Counted from the first letter of the stretch, positions 1 to 13,100 are shown. The stretch: DNA of 64,000 nt from Gaeumannomyces sp. JS-464 (GCA_002197995.1 NGZR01000002.1:1-64000); one strand, 5' to 3'. Made by a program: numbers and translations. Notes: generated by a model not told the origin, from the letters alone.

Positions 1-62
1 CCTAACCCTAACCCTAACCCTAACCCTAACCCTAACCCTAACCCTAACCCTAACCCTAACCC
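1..62. repeat. Telomere repeat tract (CCCTAA)n
   Basis: About ten uninterrupted CCCTAA units, read outward as TTAGGG on the other strand, the standard telomere repeat of filamentous fungi. It places the left edge of the window at a physical chromosome end. The tract stops at 62 and the next base already belongs to a retrotransposon, with no telomere-associated spacer. Confidence 0.98.
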
Positions 63-3000
63 TTGGTACCGGCATCGTAAAAAATCACGTTAAAAGGCTT
101 TAAATAAACGTCGATTTAGCACCGCTTAAAAGCTTCCCACGTTTTTTTACTAACATGTTTTTAAAAAACGCTATAGTATTAAAAGTTATATTTATATTAA
201 TTACGTAAAGAATTAGTTTATAATTAATATAAAATACGTTTATAATTATTTCGTAATTAAAATTAATATTGTTTTAAAATTTAAATCGAAAGCGTTATAA
301 TGTAAAACTTTTTTTTTAATAAAAATAGCACATTTAATTAATTATTATAAAAGCGTCGCGATTAACTTTGTGTTTTGTACGTTTTAAAACGTTTTAAAAT
401 TTATCGATAAATGGGTGTTTAAAGCGTTTATATACGCGTTTTAACTTAGCTTTCGTAAAGAAAACTGCTTTCGCGATTTTTATTTCCGTTATAAAGCTAA
501 TTGCCGTCGTAACGTGGGTAACGTTGTTAAAAAAAAACTAAAAGTGGCCGTGCTTTTTTATAATCGAAACGCGCGTACCGTCGTTTTTTATAAGCTCGTT
601 GCGCGTGTTATTTAAGTATACGTGCAATGCATTTATATTTGCAAAGCATAGTAAGAAAAAAGTCGAAATTGGAATTATAAAAAACGTAATTTAACCGATT
701 GGGGTTGGAATAGTAATTTTTCCGGTGTTAAAAACGGCTTTTTTTAATCCGAAAATTACGCGTTTTTTATGCTTATTTGTATTAACGACGAGATTTGGCT
801 TATAGCGTTAAAATGCGTAAACTTAATCCTTTCCGGCCGTAAAAGTTATTATTACACTTGTATTCGGAAAGATTTTTTGCTATTGCTTAATGCTTCGGAT
901 TTTGTGTTAAACTAGTACTTAATCCGCAAAAACATAGGAATAAAGCTTGCTAAATCCCGAATTTTAACGCTTATAAATACGGTAAGTAAAAGCTTTTTTA
1001 ATTAAATATATAGCCGTAGCGGAAGTTATAAAATAGCTGCTTTTATAATTTTCCTTTTCTTTTATTTTTTAATTATTAAAATTAAAAAATGGCTATTTCT
1101 CCTCGTTAATGCTTTCGGGCTTTACTAATGCGAGGAATTGGGTGTACCTTTTACGTGGTTTGTTTTATGCTTTTTTTTATGCTTTTTACTGCTTTTTAAA
1201 TCGTCGTTATTTTTTAAAAAAGTAGCGTGTCGATTTGCAATTTGGCTTTTTGCAAATTTAATAACCGCGTGTGTATAAGCGTAAACGGGGGCTTAGTTAA
1301 AAGGATTTGGGTTTATATGCTCGGTTTCGACTTTTATTATCCTTTTTACGATTTTTGTAATTTTTAAACTTCCGTTTTATAAAATAAATGCCGGGGGGTC
1401 GTGCGTTTTTTTCCATTCGCATTATGCTTTTAAATTGGGAAAATAGGCTTTTAAAAGTCCTATCGGGGTTTATAAAAACGGTTTTAAACTCCGGCACGTT
1501 TTAAATTACTTTTAAAATGCTCGCAATTAATTAGTTTTCGTTTTAATAAAAAGGTTTAAAAACGCGTTAGCAATTTTGCAATTTATTTAAAAAGGTTTGC
1601 AAAACTTTTATGTTAAATTTATTTACGTTAGCGATTTTTAAACGGATTGTTTAAAAAGTAATCGAGTTTTAATTTATATAGTATAATAATCGGTTAACCT
1701 CGGTATTAAAATGCGTTTTAAAAATTATATAAATTTTTCGGAAAATAAAGCTATACTTAATATACCAAGTGTATTACTTTTTTGCTTTGCTTTAAAATGC
1801 TTAAAGAAAAATCGCATAAAGCTGTAAAAGGGGTATTTCGAAAGTTTCGCATATAGTTGCGAAAAACAAAATTTTATCGTTTAAAATATCGTATAAATTA
1901 CCGGAATAGCTGTACTTTTTATCCCACGCGTTTTGGAATGCTTTTATTAAACTTTTATCGACGGCGGCGTTAAACACCTTTTTTAAAAGGAGTTACTTGT
2001 ATAAAAACTTCGCAAACGCCGGGGTTTTATATTAAAAGCGTAATATTACTGCAATTTATGCTTTTTCGATTGGCGAAATGCTTTTTCCGCGATCCATTTA
2101 TTGCAAATATTGCTTAAAGTGCAATTTTAAAGTGGGATTAGGTTAAAAAATCGATAAAGCTAAAAATTAATTAACAAAAGCTAACCGCGGGGTTAAAAAA
2201 GGGTTGTTTAAAGGGTTATTACGATACCTAATACGGTAATTTCCGGTAAAAAGGGGTTAAAAAAATCGTGGAATTGTAAAATGGTTGTTTAAAAAATTAT
2301 TGCGATTTCGGGTTCGGTAGTTTCCGGTTAAAAGGGAAAAAGGTTTGGAAAACGAAAGGTTCGTTTTTATAAAAAAGGTTAAAAAATCCTTTTAAAAACG
2401 AGCTGGATTTTTAAGCTGCCGGCTTATTAATTTTTGGATTTTATTTCCACTAGTTTGTCGTTTAACCGCGGGCTTTGCTAAAAAAGTGGCGTAGCGTGTT
2501 ATTCCGCGGGCATTCGTAATATTAATTCGGCAATCGTTTGTTTTAAAGCTTGTGCGATTTTAAGAAAAAGGCGATTGTAATCGGGTTGCAAAAGTTTTTA
2601 ATTTAAAAATTAACTTTTATCGCATAACTTGCATAAGCTTTTCGCTAAGCTTTCCTTTTGGTAAACCGGATACGGGGATTTTATAATCTTTTAAATGCTT
2701 TTTAAAAACGCGGGTAATTTGTAAATCGAAATCGTCGAAGTGCTTTGCTTTTTACCCCGCGTAATTTTCGAGCACGTCGTTTAGGAAATTATCGCCATAT
2801 GTGTTACCGTAAAAAAGCAATGTTTTAAGCATTTATACGTTTCGGCGAGCGATAAAAGCCTAGTTTAGTAATTTTTCAAAATTGTATAATGGATTTAATA
2901 AAAAAGGCATATCGATGTTTTTTGCGAGGGATTTGGGGAGGTCGAATGTTATTAATACGCTTTTTATAATCATTTTTTGCTTATTGCTAAGCTTTTTTGC

Positions 3001-3591
3001 CGTTTGTTATTTCGACGTGTCGAACATATTATCGGTAAAAGTAACGAGTAATATCGTTTAAGTAATCGATTTAAAAGTTTAATCGCTTAACGCAAAAAAG
3101 TGCTTAAAAGGATTACGTAACGCTTTTTTTACGTTTGTTTAAATCTTATAAACAAAAGTTTAATCGCTTGCAATAAAAAAGTGCTTTTAATACGTAATTA
3201 ACTCCCGTATAACGCGTTACCAAACAATAAAATTCGATTTTTTTACTTTTAAACTTTTACGTTAACCCAATCGCTTTTTCGAAAAAGGTATTAAACGTTT
3301 AAATCCTTTACTTTGCTATTTGTATTACTTTTTTAAGCAATATTAATTAATGTTAATAGGAGTGGTACTTTTATAAGCACGGAAATTTCCTAAAAGGAAA
3401 AAACAAAAATTTATAAATTTGGAACTAGTGTTTATAATAATGCATGTTTTAAAAGGAATTTAATTATAAAAAAGGGATTTTAAAATCCCTTTTTATAAGC
3501 TCGTAGGAGCGCACGGTTTATAAACTTGCTGCTTTACGAAACGTAAGGCTTTTTTTAATGCACGCGTTAATTACGTGGATTAATAATAGTA
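63..3591 (-). mobile_element. Copia-type LTR retrotransposon, 5' half, cut by the telomere (RIP-damaged)
   Basis: Coding sense is the minus strand. The LTR is at 3351-3591 and the reading runs left through gag, protease-like and integrase regions. Broken minus-strand frames still show a gag-like segment (1297-1497) and a His/Cys integrase-type region, with frequent stops replacing Gln or Trp codons. The stretch matches 47821-48187 plus 55440-58533 base for base apart from transitions, so it is a second copy of the element at 43758-58533. The rest of integrase, reverse transcriptase and the 3' LTR are missing because telomere repeats replace everything left of 63. No intact ORF remains, so it is non-autonomous. 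Confidence 0.85.
3351..3591 (-). repeat. Copia family 1 LTR (5' LTR of the telomere copy)
   Basis: 241 bp, starting TGTTAAT on the + strand. It aligns end to end with the repeats at 43758-43999 and 58292-58533, and inverted at 34293-34533. Homology with the 58.3 kb copy stops at this border, as expected for an LTR edge. Confidence 0.85.
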
Positions 3592-4221
3592 ATATTAATT
3601 TAAAATTGTTAATGTTTGCGTTAATATTTAACTTAGTGGTGTAAACGGGGTCGCACCGCGTAAACGCACGTGCTTTGCCAACCCGCTTATACATTCGAGT
3701 TTAAACGGTTTTAACGCACGTGTTTTACCGCTTCGTTTATATTAGCACCCGTTAGCACGTAAGGTTTTTCCACGCCGTTATTTGTAAAGTTTTAAGCTGG
3801 GAAATAGCGGGTGAAATATCGTGTTTAAATGCAAAAAAACAATTTCGAAATATTATGCTTAAAGGTATATTTTAAATAAGCAGGTTTTAATTATCCGGGT
3901 TATCGGTCGAAGTAAGTTTACGAGCAAATTTGTATAAGCGGATAGCTAAACCGCTATAAAAAGGATATCCAAATTACGCCCGAAAGCATAATACCTTTTT
4001 AATTTAAATGCAAAGCCGTTTTCTTTTATAAATACGCTTTAAATATGCTTAGCTTTAATTTTTTATTCCGCTTTATTATATTTATTAAAAGATTGCATAC
4101 CGCTATTAAATATGCTAATAAAGCGCTTTTTAAAAAACACTGTTTATTAAAATGGTTATCGCCGCGGAAAAAAAAGCGAAATGGTTTTAAATAAAAACGT
4201 AAACGATAACAATTTTAAAAA
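3592..4221. other. AT-rich RIP-damaged DNA, no identifiable feature
   Basis: Low-GC DNA between the LTR and a tandem repeat. I found no readable coding frame and no match to the other repeats in the window. Confidence 0.5.
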
Positions 4222-4406
4222 AGAAAAGCGGTAAGCGATAAAAACCTAAAAAGGAAAGCGGTAAGCGATAAAAAAAAAGCAGTTAAATAGCGATAATAAT
4301 CCTAAAAAGGAAAAGCGGTGGGCGATAAAAAAAAGGCAGTTAAATAGCGATAATAATCCTAAAAAGGAAAAGCGGTAAGCGATAAAAACTTAAAAAAGGA
4401 AAGCGT
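4222..4406. repeat. Short tandem repeat, unit about 57 bp
   Basis: Units built from the blocks CCTAAAAAGGAAA, AGCGGTAAGCGATAAAAA and GCAGTTAAATAGCGATAATAAT. The two best units begin at about 4301 and 4358; shorter partial units lie on both sides. Units are identical in direction and contiguous, without spacers. Confidence 0.75.
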
Positions 4407-4779
4407 TGCAACGCAAAAAACAAAACACAAAAGTAATTAACTTTATTATAAAATAATAACAAACAACTTATTTTACCGTTAAATAATTAATGCATTAAAA
4501 TAAAAATAAAAAGTAAATAATAATTAATTAATTCCCGTTTTTAAAATTAAATTTAAAGTTAATTTTATTAAACTGCATTAATTATTAGCTGCAATTTAAT
4601 TTCGTAAAGTGGAAGGTAATAAAAACCCAAATACGGAAAAGCGGCTGCTTTTATTAGGAAATCGAAAGGCGATAAAAACTTTAAAACAGTAAAACGCTGC
4701 ATTTAAAAAAGGAAAAAAAAGGGCGATAAAAACCCAAATTTAATTTAACGCCATTTTCGTAATAAAAACGCTTTAAGCT
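4407..4779. other. AT-rich DNA leading into a LINE relic
   Basis: Contains scattered fragments of the preceding tandem repeat (GGCGATAAAAAC near 4665 and 4720) and no readable gene. It may be the 5'-truncated start of the LINE that follows. Confidence 0.4.
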
Positions 4780-7480
4780 TGGAAACCTAACTTTAAACCG
4801 AGAAAAATAAATGAAAAGCTACGGTTTAAGCTATTAAAAAACAGCATTAAATAAACGTGTTAAAAAAAGTTAATTTTTTAACAGCGTTATGCCGTGTTGT
4901 AAAATGGCATAAGCTTACGCTTATTATACGGCTTCCTTTTTTAAATATTAATAAAAAGGTTATTATAACGTTAAAAAATAAAGCGAAAACGTTAAACCGA
5001 AAAATCCTTCGTAAGTTTACGGCGGAAAATAACTTATAAAAAACCCGTTATAATAAAAAGCTTTTTAAAAAACCGTATAACTTTTATAAAACTTTTACTT
5101 TTTTTTAAAAAAATGTCGAAAGTATATTATAAATACAGTAAACATAGCTTTAAACGTAAACCTTTTATTAGTTAAATTGCTTACAACGATATAACCGGTA
5201 ATAAAAAAATACGTTAAAGCTTTATTCGAAGCATGTTTTAAATTTGGGTATTACTTAGCCCTTTTTCGTATCGCGAAAGTAGTAATATTTAAAAAGCTAA
5301 ACAAATCGGATATAATTAACTTAAAGTTTTACCGTTTAATAACCTTATTACCGTGTTTAAAAAAAAGGGTTAAAACGTTTAATAACCTCGCGAATGGATT
5401 TTTTCGCTTATAACACGGGCTAATAGCGCCGTAATACGCCGGGGTTACTTTTTAAAAAAACCGTTACCGATTTAACGGTATGCGTAGTTTACGAAATAAA
5501 ACGCGCATTTTAAAATTATAAAACGGTTACTTTCGTTATTATAAATGTATAAAAAGCGTTTAACGCCGTACTTCGTTAAAAACTTTTTTAAAAACTGCTA
5601 AAATAAAAGTAAAATTTAACGTTAATACGATAAGTATTATTTTTTACAAGCGGTAAACTAGTTAAAATGCATTTAAAAAACGTTATAACGCTTTTTTTCC
5701 TTTTAAATTGCGGATTACTTTAAAGGTTACCGGTTTTACCAGTGCTTTTTATACTATATATAACCGAAATTTTACTTAAAACAAAAGCGGTTAAATTCGA
5801 ATACGTGGATAATATAAGCATTTGCATAACGAGCAACTTTTAAAAAAAGTGCTTTCGTAAAACAAGGGTTATAATAACGAAAATCCTACGTTAAAGCAAG
5901 AAAAACCGCGTTGTTTTTAACTTAGGAAAATGCGAGCTTATGCATTTTTTTAAACGGAAAAATCTTATAATACCGGCGGTTATAACGAAAAGCTTTACTA
6001 TACGGCAAGCTGTAAAAGCTTTACGGTAGTTAAAAGTTTTTTTCGATTAAAAGCTTAATTTTAAAACTTATATTAATAATAAAGTTGCAAAAGCTTAAAG
6101 CGTTATTAACCACTTTTAAAAATTTCCCTATTCGGTAAACAAAATATTAACGCATTCGATTTATAAAGCCGTTATAAAAGTTATAATTTTTACAGTTTTA
6201 TACAAAGCTAAAGTATAATATAAAAGCAAATTTAAACCACACCCGTATAAACTAGCATAATAATAACTTATTCGTTAAAGTTATTTAATTAAACAGGTTA
6301 ATAAAAGTTTAACTGCGTTTTTTTAAACAGTGGTACTAGTTTGGAAAACCATACCGATAAACGCTTTACATTACGAATGTGGCATTTTAAACGCCGAAAC
6401 GCTTTTAAAATAAATCCGCTTCCGTTTTACAGCCCGTATTAATACGGTTTTAAAAAATTACCTTTTAATTATAATAGTTAAACCGATTTTTAACGCTTAA
6501 AGGTTTAAAGCAAGCTTGTTTAACAAACTTACGATTTTGTTATAAAAAACGGCCGAACTCCTCCTAACGTGCACTCGCCCAGCTTACCTTTTTTACAAGT
6601 ATACGGTAGTTAAAGTGGCTATATAAAAAAAAAAACAACCGTTAAAGCATTTATAACGTAACTTTACACTTTTTTACCTATTAACGTTATAATATATAGC
6701 GACGGGTTTAAAGCAAAAAATAGGGCAGTTAAATACGGTTAAGTAATTTATTAAAACCAGCTAACGCAAACTTTTTAAACACGGCAAGTTAACGCATTTT
6801 GCGAAAATATTCGACGGCGAAGCGAAAAAAAGCCAAATGGGCTTTCGTAAAACTGTTTAAAACTTTCGCAATTGCATTTTCCATTTATGCTTTAATAACA
6901 TTTCGGTAATTAACGGCTTTTTAAATACGGCTTTTAACAGTTTATAAAAAGCTTTTAAAAAAGTTTATTACTTTATAAATAAGCACCGCGTTTACGTACG
7001 ATAATTTTTAAACTATATAAAAATCCTCGAAAACGAAAAAACAAACGCCGAAACAAAGTTAAAATCGGCTTTACCGATATTTTAACATTTTAAACTAACG
7101 GTGGCTAAAGTAAAAGCTTTAACCCGGAAAATAACCCGGAACGCCCGAAACGCGTAGTTCGAAAACAACTTTTTAATACGGTATAAAGTTATAAGCTTTT
7201 CGCTAGCATTACGGCACGCACCCGAAGTTTTATAATTGCACCGAAAGGTATTACAGCAGTTAATAACCGCACGCATAAAGCACGGGGATTTCGACTAGTA
7301 TTATTAAAAATTCGAATATAAAAACGATAACCCGTACGGTTATAAAAAAAAACAAATCCCTTTTTTACTTTATATTTTGCAAGTTAATTAAAACGTTAAA
7401 AAACAAATAGCTTACGGCGGACTTTTTTTAAGCTTTTAATAAGCCCGGGTATTAAAAACGGCTATTTTAAAAGCCTTTTT
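4780..7480 (+). mobile_element. Tad-like LINE relic, reverse transcriptase ORF (RIP-damaged)
   Basis: Plus-strand frames, broken by stops, read as a fungal Tad-clade LINE ORF2. A pre-RT segment (4857-5039) contains ALCRVVKWHKL. RT blocks follow at about 5220-5850: a YYLALFRIAKVVIFKK-type block, then YRLITLLPCLKK, then the catalytic box at about 5795, which reads YVDN where active elements have YADD. Both changes fit C-to-T damage. A cysteine/histidine-rich tail with weak similarity to the usual 3' region lies at 7190-7260. The endonuclease part upstream was not recognised, so the copy is probably 5'-truncated. Ends are approximate. Confidence 0.75.
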
Positions 7481-8012
7481 TTTTGCTTCGTTCGTCGAAG
7501 TTACTAACTATTTCATTATCGCCGAGCGATAATAACGGGTTTTAACAAGCTTATATATAACTTTTTCTTTTTTCCTTTATACTTTTTTTCTTTTATATTT
7601 GTTAATTTTAACCAGATTAATATTAAGCTTTTAATTCCCCGCATATTCGGCCGGGTTTAAAAGTGGTTTTAAAAACCTCCCCGTTTAAACCTAGCTTTAC
7701 CTTTTTTTCGGCACATTTGCCGGCTAATAGCATTACTACCACCCGCAGCGTTTACAGCGTTTCGGCGTTTACACGCTTTATTACTAATCGCTTGTTTACT
7801 AATAAAAAGCTCCGGAACGCGGCCCGACCTTCGTATACTTTCGGGTTTAATTTGTTAACCGTTTCGATAATAGCATTATAACTTAATGTAACTAAGCTAA
7901 AGTAGTATTAGCACGTCGTATGCTTTTAAAAGGCAAAAACTAGTAAATCCCGATTATACTAACGTTAAATAAACTTACTTACTTATTTATTTATTTACGG
8001 AAAAGGCATTTA
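7481..8012. other. Unassigned AT-rich stretch with an open minus-strand segment
   Basis: The minus strand across 7663-7881 reads through with a single stop and protein-like composition (for example NKLNPKVYEGRAAFRSF). I do not recognise the family. It could be a further transposon ORF; nothing else is visible in this stretch. Confidence 0.35.
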
Positions 8013-8042
8013 AGTTAAAACCTTTGTTTTCCGCCCCCCCTT
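8013..8042 (+). repeat. Left TIR of pogo element
   Basis: Inverted partner of 9853-9882, with one mismatch over the first 27 bases; preceded by TA. Confidence 0.85.
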
Positions 8043-9852
8043 TCCTTTCCTACTTTCCGCTACCCCGATTTGTAACGCTTTACATTTAACACGTTTATTT
8101 CATTTCGCAATTGTGATTTTTCCTAGCTAATTACAATATAATTAAATATATAGTTCGAATTGTTAAATGCAAGAAATTTTTTTAAATTTATTAGCAAATC
8201 GCCATTTTTTTATTATGCACGCTTAATATCGCTAACCCGCACAAAGGCTTCGTTTAGGTCCAAAAGCACCTTTTTCCGCCGTAACGACCGTGCAACTTTT
8301 AATTTTGCCTATAAACGCATGCTTTTTTGTTTAAAAGTAATTAAAGCGATATCCTTTTCGTTATAAGCTTTAGTAAACCTTTGGAATAATAAACGGGCCG
8401 TCCGGCCGAGCCGGAAGTTGTGGGCAAATGTAGCCATTTAAATACGCATTTAAATCGTCGTTTTAAAGGTTTGCAACACTATATTTAATGGTATAAAGTA
8501 CTTAAAATAAGTACTTTAAGCAACCTTTTCGGTTTTTAAAACGGCTTTTACAGCTTAAAACGTTTTAACGTTACTATTTTTAAAAAGAAAAAAGCTTATA
8601 AAAAGCTTATTAATTTTTAAAAGCTATAAGCCGGTAGCAGCTTAACCCGTTTTAATAATACAAGGTATAAAAGCTTCCTTTTTGCTTTGTAATAGCAGTT
8701 AAAAAAGTAACGTTTTCCGATAACAATTAACGTGTAAAAGGCTGCAAAAAAGCCGTTATACCGACGATAGGTTTTTTTAACCGTGTTAAAAACCGTTAAA
8801 TCGAAAGGCTAAAAAACGTAAAAGTTATAAAAAGGTAAATAAAAAAGCTAAATGTTATTTTATGTATAAAAATATGTAAAAGCTTTTATTACGTGCGATT
8901 CGTGGCTATTTAAAACTAAACGCCGGCGATTTCCAAAAGTAACTAAAGCCGTATTTAAAAAGAAAACATCTTTAAGCCACTTAACCCTTATTGCATCGTT
9001 TATCCACCCTTTTTGTATTGCATAAAGCTTTTAAAGCTTAAACCTTTTTTAATTTTCCAGTGGAAACCACTGCTTTTATACCGATGATTTTTTAAAAATA
9101 ACGAAAAGGTGGAGCGCTTTTCCGGTGGCCGAAATACATTTAATAATAATCGTTTAACCACGGTTTCCAAAGGCTTTTTTTTGCAAAAGGTCGCACCTTT
9201 TAATACTTAATATAAAGCCGTTAAATTCGAAGCTTTTTATAAGCCCGCACTTGTCGAAATTGTATTTGTTTTCCGGCTTAATAGCTTTAACGGCAGGCAC
9301 TTTTAAACGAGGCTACCACGTTTTAATCATTTCCGTTAAAGCGCCGTTAACACGTGCGTTTTTTATCCGACGTGGCTTTTGGGTTTTAAAAATCGGGTAT
9401 TAAGCTAAAAAACGAGCCATCCAACGTTTCCCAAAGGCTTAAAAGTCGCCGTTTTATTCGAAAATCCGGCCGGCGATATAACGCAACTCCGCATGCGTTA
9501 AAAGGTACTTTAAAACGATTTAAATAAAAACCTAATTAGCTAAAAAAAGCCTTTGTGCCGGGTTAACGCGTTAACGGTGCTTTTAAGCCCAAGCGAAGGG
9601 CAAAGCGCTTTAAAAGCGGTTACGAAGGGTAAACCTCGGGATACCTTATGTTTTTAAAGCCGACTTAATCGAGGCGCCGGCGCGCACGCCCTCGAGGGCG
9701 CACGCGATTTTTGTTTCCGTATATTGCTTTATAAAAGGTTTAGCATTAAAATGCACCAAAAAAGAGGCCGAACGAGCAATTGTGCGTTAAATGGCGACGC
9801 GTTAAAGTTAACGCGTTAAAAATCGGGAAGTTGGGATCGGGGTGGCGGAAAG

Positions 9853-9882
9853 TGGGGGGGGCGGAAAACAAGGGTTTTAACT
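9853..9882 (-). repeat. Right TIR of pogo element
   Basis: Inverted partner of 8013-8042; followed by TA at 9883-9884. It marks the edge of the GC-rich gene island. Confidence 0.85.
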
Positions 9883-10113
9883 TATCTATCCAGCGAAATC
9901 GGGGCTCGAAGTACCAGGGTTATGGGAACGGTGGGGCACTAAGCGAGCGAGTTAATAGGGGGGAAGAGTTTAGTAAATGAAAATGGGGATTTAAACCTGC
10001 ACCACCACCCAAACCGCATTCTTTCCCGCTATTTTCCCTCTTTTTTAAACTACTAAACCTTTTCGCAGCGTCGTTGGAAAGGGCCATCCCTGCCACACAC
10101 ACCTCGCTCCATA

Positions 10114-13100
10114 ATGAGGCGCCGGCTGGCATTTCTATTGTTACCCCTCATCACCTTTGCCGCACCAGCCACCTCCGGCGCTGCTCCGGACTGGGTATCA
10201 TGGGACGATAAAACATGGACGCTAACGTCGACGAACCCCTACCGGGGACCTTTACAGCCTGGCAGGCACAAACGAATGGGTGCGTCGCTGTCGTTATTCC
10301 CGTTAACATTCCCCGCCGGCATACGTCCCAATTAATTAACACGCGGCGGCCTGTGGAAATCTCAGTTACATAGGACTTGCCCAGGGCTCCCTGGGGCCTT
10401 TCTTCGAGCTGAGCCGCTTTAACGACTCGGAGGGCTGGCCGTCTTACAGTGCTCCGCGGAGGACGTTCGCCACGGTCACGGGGTTTTGGGGCAGCGAGCC
10501 CAGCACGGACGAGCTGGAGCCCAGGGGCGAGAGCTTCATCTCGGGATTGCCCCATTTTACCGACCTACTCATCCAGGCCTGTGGCGATCTGCTCGACGGA
10601 TCTATCGACGTGGCGCAGATTAGTGATTTTACTTCCTCGCTCTCGTTGTGAGTAATTATCACACATTACACACTTGACGAGCATGAAGCTGATGGTCCGC
10701 AGGCTGACTCTGTGTTGTGACGTAGCTCGGAAGGCATAGCAACGTGGTCTTATACGTGGCGTCCCCCCAGCTGCAGCGACAAGGGCATGGCCATCTCGGT
10801 CAAGTACGAATCGTTCTTATCGCTTGCCGAGCGACAGATGGCAGCGGTAAAGCTGTCGATATCCAGCAGCTCAGCGCTTAACCAGGTGGTCATTGTTGAC
10901 AAGCTGGACCAGCAGAGTGCCCTTCGCACGACGACCGTGCCGCAAAACAAGGGGGAGGCTTCAGGTGATAGGTTGGAGACGGTCTGGGCCGTTTCGCCCG
11001 TTGGCGTTGAGACCACTGCCGCGTACATCGTCTCGGTTTTGGACGGTGACCTGCTGGGCCGCAATGCGTCAACAAGCTGCCTTGGCAGCAGCGGCGGCAG
11101 CAGCAGCAACCCCTCACTCTCCACGGGCGGCGACCAGTCGACCTCCATGGCCAGGAATATAACTAAGAATCAAGGGCCTGGAGCAAGCAGCAATGAATAC
11201 CGGCTGCGCACAGGCTCCCGCTCGGCCACGATCTATAAGTACGTCGGTGTGGCTTCGACGGACCACTTTGGAAACGGCGCCTTCGGCGCCGCCTCGGCGG
11301 CCGTCAAACAGGCCAAAAGCCAGGGCTATGACGCCGCCCGCAAGGCGCACAGCCAAGAAGTGTCACGGCTCATGGCCAACCCCTTAGTTGCCGACTTTCG
11401 AGACCCGGTAACGGGTGCTTTTCCCCAGGACGGCACAGTTCGGGCGCTCCAGATCACGGCCATCTCGTCGGCCTACTACCTTTACACCAACCTGCTGCCC
11501 TTCGATCCAGACGTCGACTCGGACCCGGGCAGTTGCAGGGCGTGCGGCTCACTTGCCGTGGGCGGGCTCGCGTCCCAGGCCTACGGCGGCAAGGTGTTTT
11601 GGGACGCCGACATGTTCATGGCGCCGGCCGTGCAGGGGACGCACCCGCGCCTGGCCCGGCAGTTTGCGCTTTACCGCATTAACCGGGCCGCCCAGGCGCG
11701 CGAAAACACGGCCAGGCACGGCCTGAAGCCGGGCAGCGCGCTGTATCCCTGGACCAGCGGGCGCTACGGGCAGTGCTACAACACGTCGGCCCCCTGCGTC
11801 ATGTACCAGTACCACCTCAACGCCGACATCGCGCTGAGCATGATCATGGCGAGGAACACGAGCGGCGACGCCGGGTGGTTCGACAGGAACGGCGCCGCGG
11901 ACGTGGTGGACGGCGTGGCGATGGGGCTGAGCGGCGTGCTGAGCCCCCGCAACGACACGGCGGCGCGCACCTGGGGCATCGACGTCATGACCGACGCCGA
12001 CGAGTACTACATGTTTGTGTCGGACGGCTCTTTCACCTCGGCGGCCACGAGCGTGGTGCTCGAGAACGCGGCCAACCTGCGGCGGCAGCGGGGCCAGGCG
12101 CTCGAGGATCTGTGGGTCGAGCAGACGGAGAACATGGCGATGCCGACCTCTCCAAACGGGAGCATCGTGCTCGAGTTCCGCGGCATGCCCAACGACATCG
12201 TGTCCAAACAGGCCGACGTGATCCTGGCGCATTTCCCTTTCGACTACCGGCTGGGCGGGTTTGGGGATATGGCCAAGCGCCGCGCCGCCATGGACTACTA
12301 CGCGGTGCGCCAGGACCCCACGGGCCCGGCCATGACGTGGGGCATGTACGCCGTGGCGGCTAACACGCTTGCCCGGTCGGGTTGCGCCTTTTGGACTTTT
12401 TTGGTCAAGTCCTTCGACCCCTACCTGCGCATGCCGTGGTACCAGTACTCGGAGCAGCTGGACGACCACTCGACGGCCGCGGACCCGCTCACGGGCAATC
12501 CCATGCACCCGGCCTTTCCGTTCCTAACGGGCCACGGCGGGCTGCTGCAAACCCTGACGGCGGGCTTCCTGGGGCTCAAGGTTACCGATTCTAACCTGGT
12601 CGTGATGCCGTCCCTGCCGCCGCAGCTCGAGCACTTTAAGCCGCCCGTGCAGTTTTACAACGGTGCCGCCGTCGAGTTTCGAATGAATCGGACGCACACC
12701 TCGATCAAGCGCCTCGACGCCTCGCTCTTTGACGGCCTGGTCCCGGATCAATACGGCAAAGCGGCCGTTGACATGCCCATCACCGTCGGCCGCAGCGTGC
12801 AGGATCCAGACGGCCATACCGTCCGCCTGGCTATCAACCAAACCGTCGTCGTCGGGAACCGGGTCTACGACGACGATAACCTCGATGTGGCGGGGAACGT
12901 CCTGCAGTGCCGCGGCGCCACGTCGCAAGAGCCCATACGGCCGGGGCAGTACCCCTATGCGGCAACGGACGGGTACTCAGGCACGGCCTGGCAGCCGGCG
13001 ACGGACGACGCGCCGGCGACGCTGACGGTGGACACGTCGTCGCTGTCGCCGACGCGGCTCGAGGCCGTGCACTTGGACTTCGGCATGCGGCCGCCCAGGA

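Larger units (their letters stand above)
8013..9882 (-). mobile_element. Pogo-family DNA transposon, full length (1870 bp)
   Basis: Terminal inverted repeats at 8013-8042 and 9853-9882 (AGTTAAAACCYTTGTTTTCC, followed by a C-run) are flanked on both sides by TA (8011-8012 and 9883-9884), the target duplication of Tc1/mariner-pogo elements. The minus strand from about 9770 to 8150 reads as a pogo transposase: N-terminal psq-type helix-turn-helix (IKSALKT.GIPRFTLRNRF), CENP-B-type second DNA-binding region, DDE core (KYNFDKCG where FDE is expected), and a C-terminal LNEAFVRVSDI block. Multiple stops from RIP make it inactive. The right-hand 350 bp is much less AT-rich than the rest. Confidence 0.88.

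Noticed and set aside
3351..3591. Repeated 240-bp block first read as a LINE 3' end
   Set aside because: The blocks at 43758-43999 and 58292-58533 flank one Copia polyprotein and have equal length, so they are LTRs.
4222..4406. Possible CRISPR-like array
   Set aside because: Units are contiguous without unique spacers, and the organism is a fungus.
8160..8366. Small plus-strand protein near 8.2 kb
   Set aside because: It is antisense to the C-terminal end of the pogo transposase.
11549..12508. 319-residue minus-strand open frame
   Set aside because: Antisense to the conserved catalytic part of the acid trehalase; composition is His/Arg/Val-rich as expected for a shadow.
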